A DNA stretch of 64,000 nt from Allomuricauda sp. CAU 1633 (GCF_017313225.1 NZ_JAFLNE010000003.1:526692-590691); one strand, 5' to 3'; shown: positions 26,363 to 36,757, numbered from the stretch's first letter. The notes: a model not told the origin generated them from the letters alone. Numbers and translations are program-made.

Positions 26363-27643
26363 TTATTCGAAGAAGGGTATTCCTTCTGGAGCATATTTCT
26401 TCATGGCTTCTTCATTAATGTCCACACCAATGCCTGGCTTTTCAGATACAGTTACAAAACTGTCCTTTACCCAATCGGATTCGTCATAGGTTACAATTTC
26501 CTTGAACATTGGATCGGTATGGAAATAAGATTGCCATTCCATTAAATGGAAGTTTGGTACGGTGGCACAAACGTGCGCACATGCCATTGCACCCAAGAAG
26601 GAAGCCACCATATGGGGCGAAAACGGCACATAATATAGGTTGGCCAAGTTCGCAATGCGCTGACCTTCACCAAGCCCACCACATTTTTGTAAGTCAGGCA
26701 TGACAATATCAACTCCATTGTCCAATAATTGCTTGAAGCCATGACCAAGGTAAACGTTTTCGCCTGCCGAAATGGGAGTACTTGTTTCTTCGCATAAAGT
26801 CTTGAAAGCATCAAAATTCTCAGCGGGTATAGGCTCCTCTAACCAAGTTAGGTTAAGGTCTTCCACTTTTTTGGCTATCGTTTGGGCAGTTACATGATCG
26901 TAACGTCCGTGCATGTCGACACACAGGTCTATTTTAGGGCCAACAGCCTCCCTTACTGCCGCAAGCTGGTTATACATTCTTGAAATCTCACCAGGGCTGG
27001 CAGTCCAGTTATATCGATCGTATTTATCGGGATCACTGGCATAATCCAAATCAAATTTTAAGGCGTTAAATCCCCAGTTCTTGATGGCACCTGTAGCTGC
27101 TGTGGCAAAATCCTCTGGAGAGGGAAAGCGAACTCGGTACAGGGCCGTGTCACAATATACGCGGACTTTATCACGGAATTTACCTCCCAAAAGTTTATAA
27201 ACTGGTAAATCGAGGGCTTTACCTGCCAAATCCCACAATGCTGTCTCAATAGCTGAAAGCACCGCAACATAAGTCCCTGATTGTCCACCTCCGAAATGGC
27301 CAGCTCTACGGATATCCTCAAAAATTTTATGCACATTGAACGGGCTTTGGTCTCTTAAAAAATAGCCCATTCGCTTCACCAAATGATAGGTACCTGGTAC
27401 AGCATCTACACCTTCTCCGCATCCATAAATTCCTTGGTTGGTATGTATTTTTACGAACAAGCCACTACCTCTACGAATGAAACCGCACTTGACATCGGTT
27501 ATCTTTAAGTCTGAGGGTGCGGAAAGCTTTGGGTTTTTATCCATTGCCTGCACATATTCATTACCATAGGTGCTGGATACCATTCCCAAACCGGCAGTTG
27601 CCAATGCTGATTTTGTGATAAATGATCTTCTTGAATTTTTCAC
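26363..27643 (-). CDS. Tat-exported mandelate racemase/muconate lactonizing enzyme family protein (sugar acid dehydratase-like)
   Basis: A 426-residue enolase-superfamily enzyme with a twin-arginine signal, NSRRSFITKSALATAGLGM, so it should be folded and exported to the periplasm. The barrel domain shows the lysine motif LKFDLDYA, metal ligands in DLCVDMHGRYD, WLEEPIP and ISAGENVY, and a histidine in SPHMVAS. The DMHGRYD pattern resembles acid-sugar dehydratases such as galactonate or gluconate dehydratase, which form 2-keto-3-deoxy acids. The exact substrate is not determined. It is 20 bp upstream of the symporter gene. Confidence 0.88.
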   Translation of the reverse strand: MKNSRRSFITKSALATAGLGMVSSTYGNEYVQAMDKNPKLSAPSDLKITDVKCGFIRRGSGLFVKIHTNQGIYGCGEGVDAVPGTYHLVKRMGYFLRDQSPFNVHKIFEDIRRAGHFGGGQSGTYVAVLSAIETALWDLAGKALDLPVYKLLGGKFRDKVRVYCDTALYRVRFPSPEDFATAATGAIKNWGFNALKFDLDYASDPDKYDRYNWTASPGEISRMYNQLAAVREAVGPKIDLCVDMHGRYDHVTAQTIAKKVEDLNLTWLEEPIPAENFDAFKTLCEETSTPISAGENVYLGHGFKQLLDNGVDIVMPDLQKCGGLGEGQRIANLANLYYVPFSPHMVASFLGAMACAHVCATVPNFHLMEWQSYFHTDPMFKEIVTYDESDWVKDSFVTVSEKPGIGVDINEEAMKKYAPEGIPFFE

Positions 27644-27659
27644 TTTATATAGTTTTTGA

Positions 27660-28595
27660 TTACCAGGTTCTACTTTTTAATATTTCTTGAATTTGTTCTT
27701 TGGGTACGGGAAGTTCATCGATATGATCGTTAAGCCATTTGCTAAAATCTTTCTCGATATCATCTGCCCATCGGGTATCAATCTGACCCGCTGTGTATTT
27801 TCCTTCTCGGATACGTTGGTGACCAAACATGTCACGCAAGCGCACAATTTCTGAGGTAGTCACTACTTTTTCCGCCAAATGAGGAGGAATGAATACCACT
27901 ACGCCCAACTTGCCCAACACTACATCACCTGGCATAACCGTTACTTTTCTAATCAGTGTGGGTTGGTTGATTCCAATAATCATGGTATTCAAATCTCCGG
28001 GGGGATTGTGGTGTGATGCATCATAACTGGTATAGAAAGAGGTAAAGTCACCAATTTCCATGAGGCCTTCTACATCTCTTAAAGCACCATCGTATACAAT
28101 ACCATTGCCAGAATTGGCATAAATGGCGTTCCCCACATTATCTCCGATTGTTGGGCCATCAATATCTGCACCGAACTGATTTGCCACATACACATCTCCT
28201 TTTACCAAAAGATCTACTGGCCATGTGTTTTGACCTCTTTTTCCCTGTGCTTTGCCCCTATCATCAATGGCTTTCCATACCGCAGGTCGACCGGGCATGA
28301 AGGTAGCAGTAAGGGCACGACCCACTAATACGCTATCTGGGTTGATAAGCTTCCAGTCTTCGGCAATTTGATACCTGTACCCAGCATTTTTCATCACGGC
28401 CCAAGCTTCTTCTATACTTACCTGTTTCATCCGCTCCAGGATAGCATCCGATACTTTGGGTCTACCATCCTCAAATCGTTCACCTTTCCACTCAGGGGTC
28501 AAAAAAATCAGTTCTTCCTTTGAAATCTGTTGGGCCAAAACCTGCCCTACCAGTCCAAAAAGGAACAGCATTAAAATGAATCCTCTTTTTAACAT
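27660..28595 (-). CDS. Exported RraA-like family protein (first copy)
   Basis: A 311-residue protein with a Sec signal peptide (about 1-21, ending VLAQ) and a C-terminal RraA-like domain of about 200 residues. Motifs include GDVYVANQFG, GDNVGNAIYANSGNGIVYDG followed by ALRDVEGL, and GDVVLGKLGVVVFIPPH. RraA-fold proteins include 4-hydroxy-4-methyl-2-oxoglutarate aldolases and oxaloacetate decarboxylases. The D-x-x-RD active-site pattern is retained (DGALRD), so enzymatic activity on a keto acid is plausible. It is roughly twice the length of RraA itself and is exported. A paralogue follows at 29095-30048. Confidence 0.85.
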   Translation of the reverse strand: MLKRGFILMLFLFGLVGQVLAQQISKEELIFLTPEWKGERFEDGRPKVSDAILERMKQVSIEEAWAVMKNAGYRYQIAEDWKLINPDSVLVGRALTATFMPGRPAVWKAIDDRGKAQGKRGQNTWPVDLLVKGDVYVANQFGADIDGPTIGDNVGNAIYANSGNGIVYDGALRDVEGLMEIGDFTSFYTSYDASHHNPPGDLNTMIIGINQPTLIRKVTVMPGDVVLGKLGVVVFIPPHLAEKVVTTSEIVRLRDMFGHQRIREGKYTAGQIDTRWADDIEKDFSKWLNDHIDELPVPKEQIQEILKSRTW

Positions 28596-28645
28596 AGTTT
28601 AGTTTGCTTTTAGTTAGTTTATATCCAGTTTATATGTATCCAGAT

Positions 28646-29098
28646 CTACAGTTTATAAGCTTGTCTGGCCAACAAAACCACTTTTCCATTTTCATTTTGT
28701 TGAAACACCATTACAATGCCGATACGAACTTTCGCCGGGTTTCCAGCATTGGTGGCATCTGCAGAAAGTATATGACGAACAATGCCTGTATTGCCTGAAA
28801 TGGCAACACTCTGGTCTTCATTGGTTATGGAAACAAATCGGAAGGGCCCGTTCATTACATCATCAATAAATTCTTGCTTGTCTTGAATGTTTCCGCTAGA
28901 GTGTCCATAGGTTAGATTGGACGCTGTAATGGAAGATAAGGTTTCTGAGTCCCTATCAATTAATGCTTGGTCCAGTTCTCCCAAAGCTTCCAAAACAGAT
29001 TGTTGGTCCAATGTTCCGGCACCTTGTGAGGTACAGGAAACAGCAAGGCCAATTACCAATACGGCAAGGATATTTTTGAAAATTTTGATGCTTATCAT
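28646..29098 (-). CDS. NTF2/SnoaL-like (DUF4440-type) lipoprotein
   Basis: A 150-residue lipoprotein (signal peptide ending in GLAVSC near residue 22) with an NTF2-like cone fold: VLEALGELDQALIDRDSETL, then ITASNLTYGHSSGNIQDKQEF and the C-terminal strands IGIVMVFQQNENGKVVLLA. Small NTF2-like proteins often bind or isomerise small acids. It overlaps the upstream RraA-like gene by 4 bp and lies between the two RraA-like genes, so it is a core part of this operon. Confidence 0.8.
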   Translation of the reverse strand: MISIKIFKNILAVLVIGLAVSCTSQGAGTLDQQSVLEALGELDQALIDRDSETLSSITASNLTYGHSSGNIQDKQEFIDDVMNGPFRFVSITNEDQSVAISGNTGIVRHILSADATNAGNPAKVRIGIVMVFQQNENGKVVLLARQAYKL

Positions 29099-30048
29099 GG
29101 TTGGTAATATCTACTGTTCGCGATATAATCGTTCAGTTCTTTTCTGGTCATGGGTAGTTTGGCATCTGGATATTTTTTGAGCCAATCCAAGAAATCTGCT
29201 TTGATTTCGTCTGTCCAACGGGTATCAATCTGTCCTGCAGTATAGGTTTTTTCTCGTAGTCTTTGGAATCCAAATTCGTCACGAAGAGCCACAACTTCAG
29301 AAGAAATTACCAATTGTGCCACCAAATGTGATGGAATAAAAATGGTTCCATGACGGTTAGCCAAAACCACATCACCAGGCATAACCGTAGCACGACCTAT
29401 ACGAATAGGTGCATTGATAGTGGTTAACATTTGTTCCATTAAATAGGAAGGGTCTTCATCCCTGTACCAACCATTAAATCCTTCAATTTCCAAAAGTCCT
29501 CCAAGGTCACGAATTCCCCCATCGAACACCACTCCATTTTTGGAGTTGGCATAAATGGCATTACCAAGATTGGAGCCAATCAGGGTTCCGTCTATGATTC
29601 TTCCATAGCCATCGGCCACATACACATCGCCATTTACCAAAATCTCAATGGGCCATGAGTTGCTGCCACCAATGGTATCACGCTTTTCTTTAGCGCCTTG
29701 CAGTTTTACATATTCTTTTAAGTCTGGTCGTAAGGGAACGTATTGTGCTGTTACAACCCGACCGGTCATAACCCCTTCTGGGTGTATGATCTTCCAGCCT
29801 CCCTCATATTGGTTGTTGAAACCCCTTTGGCGCAAATAGCCCCAGGCTTCTTCTATTCGTATCTTCTTTAATCTTGAAAGTAAGGCATCCGATACTTTCG
29901 GCCTTCCATCATCGAAGCGTTCACCATCCCATTCACTGGTAAGGGCCTTTATATAATCTGGTGATGAAGCGACCCTTTGCGCATTGCCATTGATCGTTGC
30001 CATTAAACAGAGCAACAATGCCATCATCTTTACTTGAATGTATTTCAT
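29095..30048 (-). CDS. Exported RraA-like family protein (second copy)
   Basis: A 317-residue paralogue of the protein at 27660-28595 with a signal peptide (about 1-23, ending GNAQ). Matching motifs are GDVYVADGYGRIIDG, GSNLGNAIYANSKNGVVFDG followed by GIRDLGGL, and GDVVLANRHGTIFIPSH. The RD residue pair needed in the RraA/HMG aldolase family is present. Having two exported RraA-like proteins in one operon suggests a heteromeric complex or two successive steps on related keto acids. Confidence 0.85.
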   Translation of the reverse strand: MKYIQVKMMALLLCLMATINGNAQRVASSPDYIKALTSEWDGERFDDGRPKVSDALLSRLKKIRIEEAWGYLRQRGFNNQYEGGWKIIHPEGVMTGRVVTAQYVPLRPDLKEYVKLQGAKEKRDTIGGSNSWPIEILVNGDVYVADGYGRIIDGTLIGSNLGNAIYANSKNGVVFDGGIRDLGGLLEIEGFNGWYRDEDPSYLMEQMLTTINAPIRIGRATVMPGDVVLANRHGTIFIPSHLVAQLVISSEVVALRDEFGFQRLREKTYTAGQIDTRWTDEIKADFLDWLKKYPDAKLPMTRKELNDYIANSRYYQP

Positions 30049-30161
30049 ATCTACTATTAGATTGGTTTACAAAATTTTTAATGTCGGCCCAAGACCTCCA
30101 AAGCATTAATCCCAGGCCGACTTTTAAAAAAAACTAAACAACTTAAGTAACCTTTGAGCTA

Positions 30162-31661
30162 CTAACTATAAGTCCTATCGTGCGATCTGAGTTCGTTCCA
30201 TTCGTCTGTAGACTTGAAGAAACTCTTATCTCTTGGATGCAAGTGTTCTTTGACCACATCTTCATTCAATTCAATACCCAAACCAGGGGCTGTCAACGGA
30301 ACAGTTGCAAATCCTTTGTCAATCATTTTAAAACCTCCTACGGTCGTCACCAAATCTTCCCACCAAGGTAAATCCACAGAGTGGTGCTCCAAAGACAAGA
30401 AGTTTTGGGTAGCTGCTGCGCAGTGTACGTTTGACATGAAGGAAACTGGTGTTCCAGCTTGGTGCATGGCCATTCCAATACCAAACTCCTCAGCATAATC
30501 ACCAATTCGTTTTGTTTCCAAAAGACCACCGGAAGATGCCAAGTCTGGGTGTACAATATCTACCGACCTGTTATGGATGATAGGTTTAAAGTTTTCCAAG
30601 AAATGGATATCCTCACCTGTGGTGGTAGGCGTTTCCAAAGCTTCGGAGATGGTTCTCCATTGCTCTGTATATTGCCATGGCACCATATCTTCCAACCAAG
30701 CTAGTCTAAATTTGTCCAATGCTTTCCCTAATCGAATACCATTGTTCAAATCGAAGTGTCCGTAGTGGTCGGTTGAAATTGGAACTTCCCAACCTACCAT
30801 TTCACGAACATCGGCAACTCGTTGTGCCAACATTTCCAAACCTTTCTCAGTGATTTGAATCTGTGTAAAGGGATGCGCAGTATTACCATAAGACATATAG
30901 TTCCTAGCATCGCCCCACTGGGATAAGCGTCCGTTGTCATCTCTCCAGAATTTATCATTCACCAACATTCCTGAATCTGCCGGAAGGGAAGAAATGGCCA
31001 CATCCATTTTCAACCAAGTGTACCCTTGGGTATTCATTCTAAAGTCGATCAACTTCTTTTGCTCCTCAGCACTTCTGGCCTGGGGTGTATCCGCATAAAG
31101 TCTCACCATATCGCGATACCTACCTCCCAGTAACTGCCATGCAGGAACATTGTAGGCCTTACCACAGATATCCCAAAGAGCCATTTCAACAGCACAGACA
31201 CCACCGGCTTGGCGAGCAGGGCCTCCAAACTGCTTAATGCTCTTGAATATCTTTTCAACGTTACAAGGGTTTTTTCCTAAGATTCTGCTCTTTAAGAAGA
31301 GGGCATACCGCACATCGGCGGCATCCCTTACTTCTCCAAGACCATATATCCCTTGGTTGGTTTCAATTTTAATAATGGCGGTACCTCCCATAACATTGGT
31401 GAGGGCGTATCGCATATCCGTGATCTTAAGATCGGACGGAGCGGACATCCTGCTCACCTTAGAGGTGGTCTGGGCGATGGTATCTTCAATACCAAGCCCC
31501 ATCATACCAGTCATGGCAATACCCCCCAAAGCCGTCTTCTTCAGAAAGTTTCTTCTGTCGTCGGTTGTTTTGGGATTATCAATTTCCGCCTGCCTAGACA
31601 AGCTATACTCTTTCTCCTCCTGCTTGCTTTTAGCAATGATTTGTTTTAATACTGATTTCAT
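30162..31661 (-). CDS. Tat-exported enolase-superfamily (mandelate racemase-like) enzyme, second type
   Basis: A 499-residue enolase-superfamily protein. A hydrophilic lead of about 35 residues comes before the twin-arginine motif DDRRNFLKKTALGG, so the signal is longer than usual but still Tat-like. Barrel motifs are LKMDVAIS (lysine), ISTDHYGHFD, WLEDMVPWQ and TTGEDIHFL (metal ligands), and a histidine in AMHQAGTPV. It is only distantly similar to the enzyme at 26363-27643, so it probably acts on a different acid sugar or epimer. The gene is the first enzyme gene downstream of susD. Confidence 0.86.
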   Translation of the reverse strand: MKSVLKQIIAKSKQEEKEYSLSRQAEIDNPKTTDDRRNFLKKTALGGIAMTGMMGLGIEDTIAQTTSKVSRMSAPSDLKITDMRYALTNVMGGTAIIKIETNQGIYGLGEVRDAADVRYALFLKSRILGKNPCNVEKIFKSIKQFGGPARQAGGVCAVEMALWDICGKAYNVPAWQLLGGRYRDMVRLYADTPQARSAEEQKKLIDFRMNTQGYTWLKMDVAISSLPADSGMLVNDKFWRDDNGRLSQWGDARNYMSYGNTAHPFTQIQITEKGLEMLAQRVADVREMVGWEVPISTDHYGHFDLNNGIRLGKALDKFRLAWLEDMVPWQYTEQWRTISEALETPTTTGEDIHFLENFKPIIHNRSVDIVHPDLASSGGLLETKRIGDYAEEFGIGMAMHQAGTPVSFMSNVHCAAATQNFLSLEHHSVDLPWWEDLVTTVGGFKMIDKGFATVPLTAPGLGIELNEDVVKEHLHPRDKSFFKSTDEWNELRSHDRTYS

Positions 31662-31693
31662 GCTTTAATCTATGTTATAATTTCGGTTATTTT

Positions 31694-33229
31694 TTAATCT
31701 ACATCCCACCAAACCTTGGTATCCAAGTTATCTGGTCCCATTCTGGAAACCGCTTCTTGGAGGTTGGCCTGATTTACGGCTATTTCGGCAGTAGGATACG
31801 TTAACCTATTTATGAAATCACCTGTGATGTCTTGTGCCGGATATGGGTTAGGGGTTAAATCTGGAAAACCAGACCTTCTAAAGTTGGCAAACAGTTCAGG
31901 TCCATTTAAAAAGGAAGCCACCCAATATTGTGTATTGATTTCCTCTGCGGCATTGGCCAAATTCAATGGATGGGCCGCTATATAGGTATCAATATCAGCA
32001 TCAGCAATGGCCACACTTTCACCATAGGCGGCTATCTGCTCCATGTTGCCCCGTATTCCATTCTCGTAGAACTCGGCAGCGTCTCCAGTAATCCAACCGT
32101 TTGCAGCTGCTTCTGCCAACAACAATTGGGTCTGGGCATAGGTACATAGGAATGATGGTGCAGCTTGTGCTCCAAATGTAAACCTATCCATTTGGGTAAA
32201 GTCATAGAAACTGGCTAGCCCCAAATTGGTAACTACAGTGCCAATAGTACTGTTGTCATATCCCATAGGCATTCCAACCTGATCTGCAGGGTCTTTGGAG
32301 GCGATATCCACAGTCTGTTCCGGTCCTGAGGTAGCTCCAACATAGCGTATTGCCAGTGAAGCCAATCTTGGGTCATCATTGGAACTCAAGTAATCTACAA
32401 AAACATCTACCAAATAAAAGTTATTGGCTTCTGTTCCGTTGAAAACACCAAAGTACGGATTGGAGAAATTGGTATCATGACGAATAACAAAATTGTCATC
32501 GTTAGATTCCATAACACCTCCATTAAACCCACTTGCAACGGTTTGTTGGGCCAAAGTTGCGTCTACATTGGAGAGTCTCATACCAGCCCTTACCAAAAGG
32601 GAGTTGGCCAGTTTTCTCCACTGATCCAAATCACCTGCATACAAGGCTTCTCCATTCTCCGCCGGAGCAGAGGCACTTAAAGCATCTCGGGCCTCGGTCA
32701 ACTCTGTGATCAAATCTGGGTAGATTTGCTCTTGGGGATCATACTTTGGCAATACTATTTGCTCGGACAATCCTTTACCCGCCTCAAAATAAGGGATATC
32801 CCCATATTCATCGGTAAGGACCATAAAAGCATAGGCTTCCAAAATACGGGCCATTTGCAACAAGTTTGAGCGGTCTGATTCTACACTGTTAAGCTGGAAG
32901 ATTACATCACTCGTATGTTTAATAACATTTTGGAAGTAATCGTCCCATTGGTTACCAGTATTGTTCCTATTGTCTTGGTTGTAGTTGGCCCCAGACACAA
33001 ATCCAGAGTTTGGGGTTACAATCTGCTGAACAATAGCTTCGTCATAGTAGATATTGCTACCAGCTGCAAAGGCCAACCCAACTATTGCATTGTTCAATAG
33101 AAACACGGGGTCTACACTTTCACTGGTAGGATCTACAGTATTGGTATTGAGTTCATCAAAATTCTCCTCGCATCCCAATAAGCCTATCAGGATTACAAAA
33201 ATTATGATTTTATTCCCTATATTTTTCAT
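31694..33229 (-). CDS. SusD/RagB-like outer membrane nutrient-binding lipoprotein
   Basis: A 511-residue surface lipoprotein (signal peptide ending in LIGLLGC near residue 20) of the SusD-like type with tetratricopeptide-like helices; it fits the SusD-like_2 branch (LEAYAFMVLTDEYGDIPYFEA and the C-terminal YPTAEIAVNQANLQEAVSRM). It captures the nutrient at the cell surface and covers the SusC pore. Its stop and start lie 10 bp from susC, the normal paired order. Confidence 0.93.
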   Translation of the reverse strand: MKNIGNKIIIFVILIGLLGCEENFDELNTNTVDPTSESVDPVFLLNNAIVGLAFAAGSNIYYDEAIVQQIVTPNSGFVSGANYNQDNRNNTGNQWDDYFQNVIKHTSDVIFQLNSVESDRSNLLQMARILEAYAFMVLTDEYGDIPYFEAGKGLSEQIVLPKYDPQEQIYPDLITELTEARDALSASAPAENGEALYAGDLDQWRKLANSLLVRAGMRLSNVDATLAQQTVASGFNGGVMESNDDNFVIRHDTNFSNPYFGVFNGTEANNFYLVDVFVDYLSSNDDPRLASLAIRYVGATSGPEQTVDIASKDPADQVGMPMGYDNSTIGTVVTNLGLASFYDFTQMDRFTFGAQAAPSFLCTYAQTQLLLAEAAANGWITGDAAEFYENGIRGNMEQIAAYGESVAIADADIDTYIAAHPLNLANAAEEINTQYWVASFLNGPELFANFRRSGFPDLTPNPYPAQDITGDFINRLTYPTAEIAVNQANLQEAVSRMGPDNLDTKVWWDVD

Positions 33230-33239
33230 GATGTCTTAT

Positions 33240-36200
33240 TTAAAATTTGACGTTAAGGTTAAACCCGATACTTCTTGTGGTCGGTACACCTGTGGATTCC
33301 AGTCCAGAAACGTTATCGGAACTGAAGCTAAAAGAATCAGGGTCAATATTGGGAACCCATTTTTTAAGCATAGCCACATTGTTTGCGATCAAGCTAAGGG
33401 TCACCCCTTGCACGGGGGAATCTTCAGGAATAAACTTCCTAAAATCATAGCCTAAAGTCACTTGTCTCAATTTCCAGTATCCGGAATTGTACACAATAGG
33501 TTCAATTAACTGCTGCGAACGCACAACTTCCCAATAGGTTTGGGATTCTGTAGCCACAGTGTTAGGCTGTCCAGCCTGGTTTACTCCATCTCCGATAACT
33601 CCAGTATCCCTTCCAGGTAGCGTCATCTTGTGAAGACCGTGTCTAACGGCATTAAAGTTGGTACCGGAAATCATTTTACCGCCCAATTTGAAGTCAATCA
33701 AAAAGGACAGATTGAAATCCTTGTACCTCACGGTATTGGTAATACCTCCAACCCATTTGGGCAATGCACTACCATAGAATTTAATCTCATCTGATCTTAG
33801 AGGTCTACCGTCATCTGCAAATACTTGTCTTCCTTGGTCATCAAACTGATACCCAAAACCGGCCAATTGTCCGATTTCCTCTCCCACAACTTGGTATAGG
33901 AATCCATTAAAAATGTGGTTCCCCACCAAAATGCTCTCATCTTCTTCATCGGTTAGAAGACTGATTACTTTGGTCTTGTTGTAAGACGCATTGAAATTGA
34001 AGTCCCATCGTAGATCATCGTTTCGGATAGGTGTTAGGTTCAATAACATTTCAATACCATCACTTCTACTTTCACCGCTGTTGATCAACTGGCTTATGAA
34101 TCCAGAAGAGTTGGAAATCTGGGCTGGAATAATCTGGTCTATTGTTGTCTTGCGATACACGGCCAAATCCAATCCCACTCGGTTGTCAAACATTCTTAAA
34201 TCGACACCTATTTCCGTTTCCTTTACACTCATCGGGCGCAGGTTAGGGTTTGGAAGTGTTGACGTATTGGCCCCTGCCACGGGATTAGGTGATCCGTCTG
34301 GCCCAGGGAAGAAGTTGGCATTAATGTCATAAAACAAGGCATCTGAATACGGATTTACGTCCGTATCACTACCCACTTCAGCGTAAGCAGCTCTTATTTT
34401 ACCTAATGTTAGCCATTCTGCTTTACCTTCCAACCAATTGGAAAAGAGAACACTACCAGAAATCGAAGGATACAGGATACTTCTATTTTCTTTGGATAGG
34501 GTTGAGAACCAATCGTTACGGGCTGTACCACTTAAAAAATACGTGTCTTTATAAGATAGATCAACCGCTCCATACAAGGAATTAATACCTCTTTCCGACA
34601 ACGAATAAGTTGGGTTTTTTACCCTACCGTTCTGTACAGTATACAAATCACGGATAACGAAATCGGTTACATCAACACGATTTAGATCCTGTCTTCTTCT
34701 CATCTGGTTTCCACCAACATTATACCCTACGGCCAAATCTTCATTTACGTTAACATTACCGGAAAGAAGGAAGTCAACGTTGGTTTCCCTATACCTTCTG
34801 GCGGTTTGTGTAAAGGTTCCATTAAAGAATGGAGCTGGAGCTGATGGTCTGGAAGCTTGACCGGTTGGGTACCCATTGTACTGCTGGGCACGTGACCAGT
34901 AATCCTGACCTACCCGAACTTGACCAATCAACCAAGGGGCAAATTCATATCTAGCTAAAACGTTTCCAAAAATCCTGTCTCTTCTAATTTCATTGAACTG
35001 CTCAGAAAGTGTGAAATAAGGATTGGTACGGTTTCTAAACCTACTGTACACAAATTCGTTTCCATCGGCATTGAACTTTTTCTCATCCAATAAATCCAAA
35101 GGCATGGAGTTTGCCATATTGTACAAAGCAACCGAAATGGTATTATCCTGCTGCCCAACGTTAGGTGGATTTATATTTTTCTCATAGGAATAGTTGATAT
35201 GGGATTCAATACTAAGTTTATCCGATAGATCATAGTTGGCTCCAAAGTTTACCGTTTTCCTATTGAACTCATTGTTGGGGGTTATACCCTTACTGCCCAA
35301 GTTGGAAAGGGACAGGTTGAAACCACCTTTTTCAGATCCACTTGAAATGGATATGGAATGGGTGATATCGGTACCATTTCTGTAAAAGTTCTTGATTCTG
35401 TCACGTACAGGAACATAAGGAACCTCAACACCGTCAAAAAGAACCTGTGTCATTCCTGGTTGAAAACGCTCACCAAAGGACCACTGCCCAGAAGTTGGGT
35501 TGGCAGATGTTGGCCTAACCCCGTTTTCACCTTGCCCATATTCATATTGATAATCTGTAAAATCCAAAGGAGTATGGTCTGTAACGTTGATGTTATAGGT
35601 AACTCCCAATCCTTGTTGGCGTCCACGGGATTTTGTGGTGATCATAATAACACCATCTTTTGCCCTAGATCCATAAAGTGCAGCACCTGTGGCTCCTTTA
35701 AGGATGGTCATGCTTTCTATATCGTCTGGGTTGATACTGGAAAAACCATCACCTCCATCTGAATAAACACCACCACTATTAGTTCCGACTTCTGAGCTTG
35801 AGCTACCTGGACTGGTACCAAAAGAAGTATTATCAATAGGCACACCGTTTACAACGATGAGCGGATTGTTGGTTCCTGAAATGGATGATTGACCCCGAAT
35901 CCTAACTTTGGATGACCCACCAGGACCAGAGCTCAATGAAGAAATGTTAACACCGGCCACCTTACCTTGAAGGGTGTTCATAAAGTTGGAGGATCGGTTC
36001 ACATTAACCTCATCAGCATCAACTTGGGCAATGGAATATCCTAATTTTTTGGTCTCTTGCTTGATACCCAAAGCAGTTACCACTACTTCATTCAAGCTCT
36101 GGGTGTCTTCTTGCAATACAATATCGAGGGAAGTAGATCCACCCACAGGAACTTCTCTTCTTGCAAATCCGATGGAACTTACCACCAAAACGGCATTTGA

Positions 36201-36746
36201 ACTTGAAACCGTAATTTGGTAGACCCCATCAAAATCGGCGGCAACACCATTGGTAGTACCTTGTTCAACCACGGAAGCCCCCGGTATTGGTACACCATTG
36301 GAGTCTGTAATTGTACCCGAAATTGTGGCTTGGAAATCGTCTTCAGGAAGCGAGGAAAGACTTGCTTCCATAGGAGCGACATCGATTGCGTTACTGGTTT
36401 TTAAAACAATTTGTTGTTTGTTAAAAAGATAAGAAATGTTTGTTCCCTGGAACAGTTTGTCCAGTATTTCTGTGATCAATTTTTGGTCTACATTAATAGA
36501 GACCTTTCTTTGAGCATTTACTTTTCTGTTGTCATAAAAGAACTTGAATTCTGAAACAGACTCAATCTGCTCGAACACCTGTGCAATCTCTACATTTTCC
36601 ATATCCAAACTTAGTTTGGTCTTCTGGGAGTAGGAATTTGCATGTGTCGAGAAAAAAGAAACTATCAAAAAAAGTGCAGTTAGTTTCACCGTCAGCGACA
36701 AGTTGTTAGTTAGACAAGGCAGAGTGCTCTTGATGTAATTTTTCAT
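33240..36746 (-). CDS. SusC/RagA TonB-linked outer membrane transporter with STN signalling domain
   Basis: A 1168-residue TonB-dependent transporter. After the signal peptide come an STN domain (about 50-115), a carboxypeptidase-regulatory-like domain (about 140-222, SGTITDSNGVPIPGASVVEQ), the plug domain (about 240-370, with the RagA pattern ITILKGATGAALYGSRAKDG) and the beta-barrel up to the terminal FNLNVKF. The STN domain is the part that signals to a FecR-type anti-sigma factor, which is encoded directly upstream. The substrate is probably an acidic saccharide or sugar acid, judged from neighbours. Confidence 0.95.
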   Translation of the reverse strand: MKNYIKSTLPCLTNNLSLTVKLTALFLIVSFFSTHANSYSQKTKLSLDMENVEIAQVFEQIESVSEFKFFYDNRKVNAQRKVSINVDQKLITEILDKLFQGTNISYLFNKQQIVLKTSNAIDVAPMEASLSSLPEDDFQATISGTITDSNGVPIPGASVVEQGTTNGVAADFDGVYQITVSSSNAVLVVSSIGFARREVPVGGSTSLDIVLQEDTQSLNEVVVTALGIKQETKKLGYSIAQVDADEVNVNRSSNFMNTLQGKVAGVNISSLSSGPGGSSKVRIRGQSSISGTNNPLIVVNGVPIDNTSFGTSPGSSSSEVGTNSGGVYSDGGDGFSSINPDDIESMTILKGATGAALYGSRAKDGVIMITTKSRGRQQGLGVTYNINVTDHTPLDFTDYQYEYGQGENGVRPTSANPTSGQWSFGERFQPGMTQVLFDGVEVPYVPVRDRIKNFYRNGTDITHSISISSGSEKGGFNLSLSNLGSKGITPNNEFNRKTVNFGANYDLSDKLSIESHINYSYEKNINPPNVGQQDNTISVALYNMANSMPLDLLDEKKFNADGNEFVYSRFRNRTNPYFTLSEQFNEIRRDRIFGNVLARYEFAPWLIGQVRVGQDYWSRAQQYNGYPTGQASRPSAPAPFFNGTFTQTARRYRETNVDFLLSGNVNVNEDLAVGYNVGGNQMRRRQDLNRVDVTDFVIRDLYTVQNGRVKNPTYSLSERGINSLYGAVDLSYKDTYFLSGTARNDWFSTLSKENRSILYPSISGSVLFSNWLEGKAEWLTLGKIRAAYAEVGSDTDVNPYSDALFYDINANFFPGPDGSPNPVAGANTSTLPNPNLRPMSVKETEIGVDLRMFDNRVGLDLAVYRKTTIDQIIPAQISNSSGFISQLINSGESRSDGIEMLLNLTPIRNDDLRWDFNFNASYNKTKVISLLTDEEDESILVGNHIFNGFLYQVVGEEIGQLAGFGYQFDDQGRQVFADDGRPLRSDEIKFYGSALPKWVGGITNTVRYKDFNLSFLIDFKLGGKMISGTNFNAVRHGLHKMTLPGRDTGVIGDGVNQAGQPNTVATESQTYWEVVRSQQLIEPIVYNSGYWKLRQVTLGYDFRKFIPEDSPVQGVTLSLIANNVAMLKKWVPNIDPDSFSFSSDNVSGLESTGVPTTRSIGFNLNVKF

Positions 36747-36757
36747 ACCTTTGTAAT

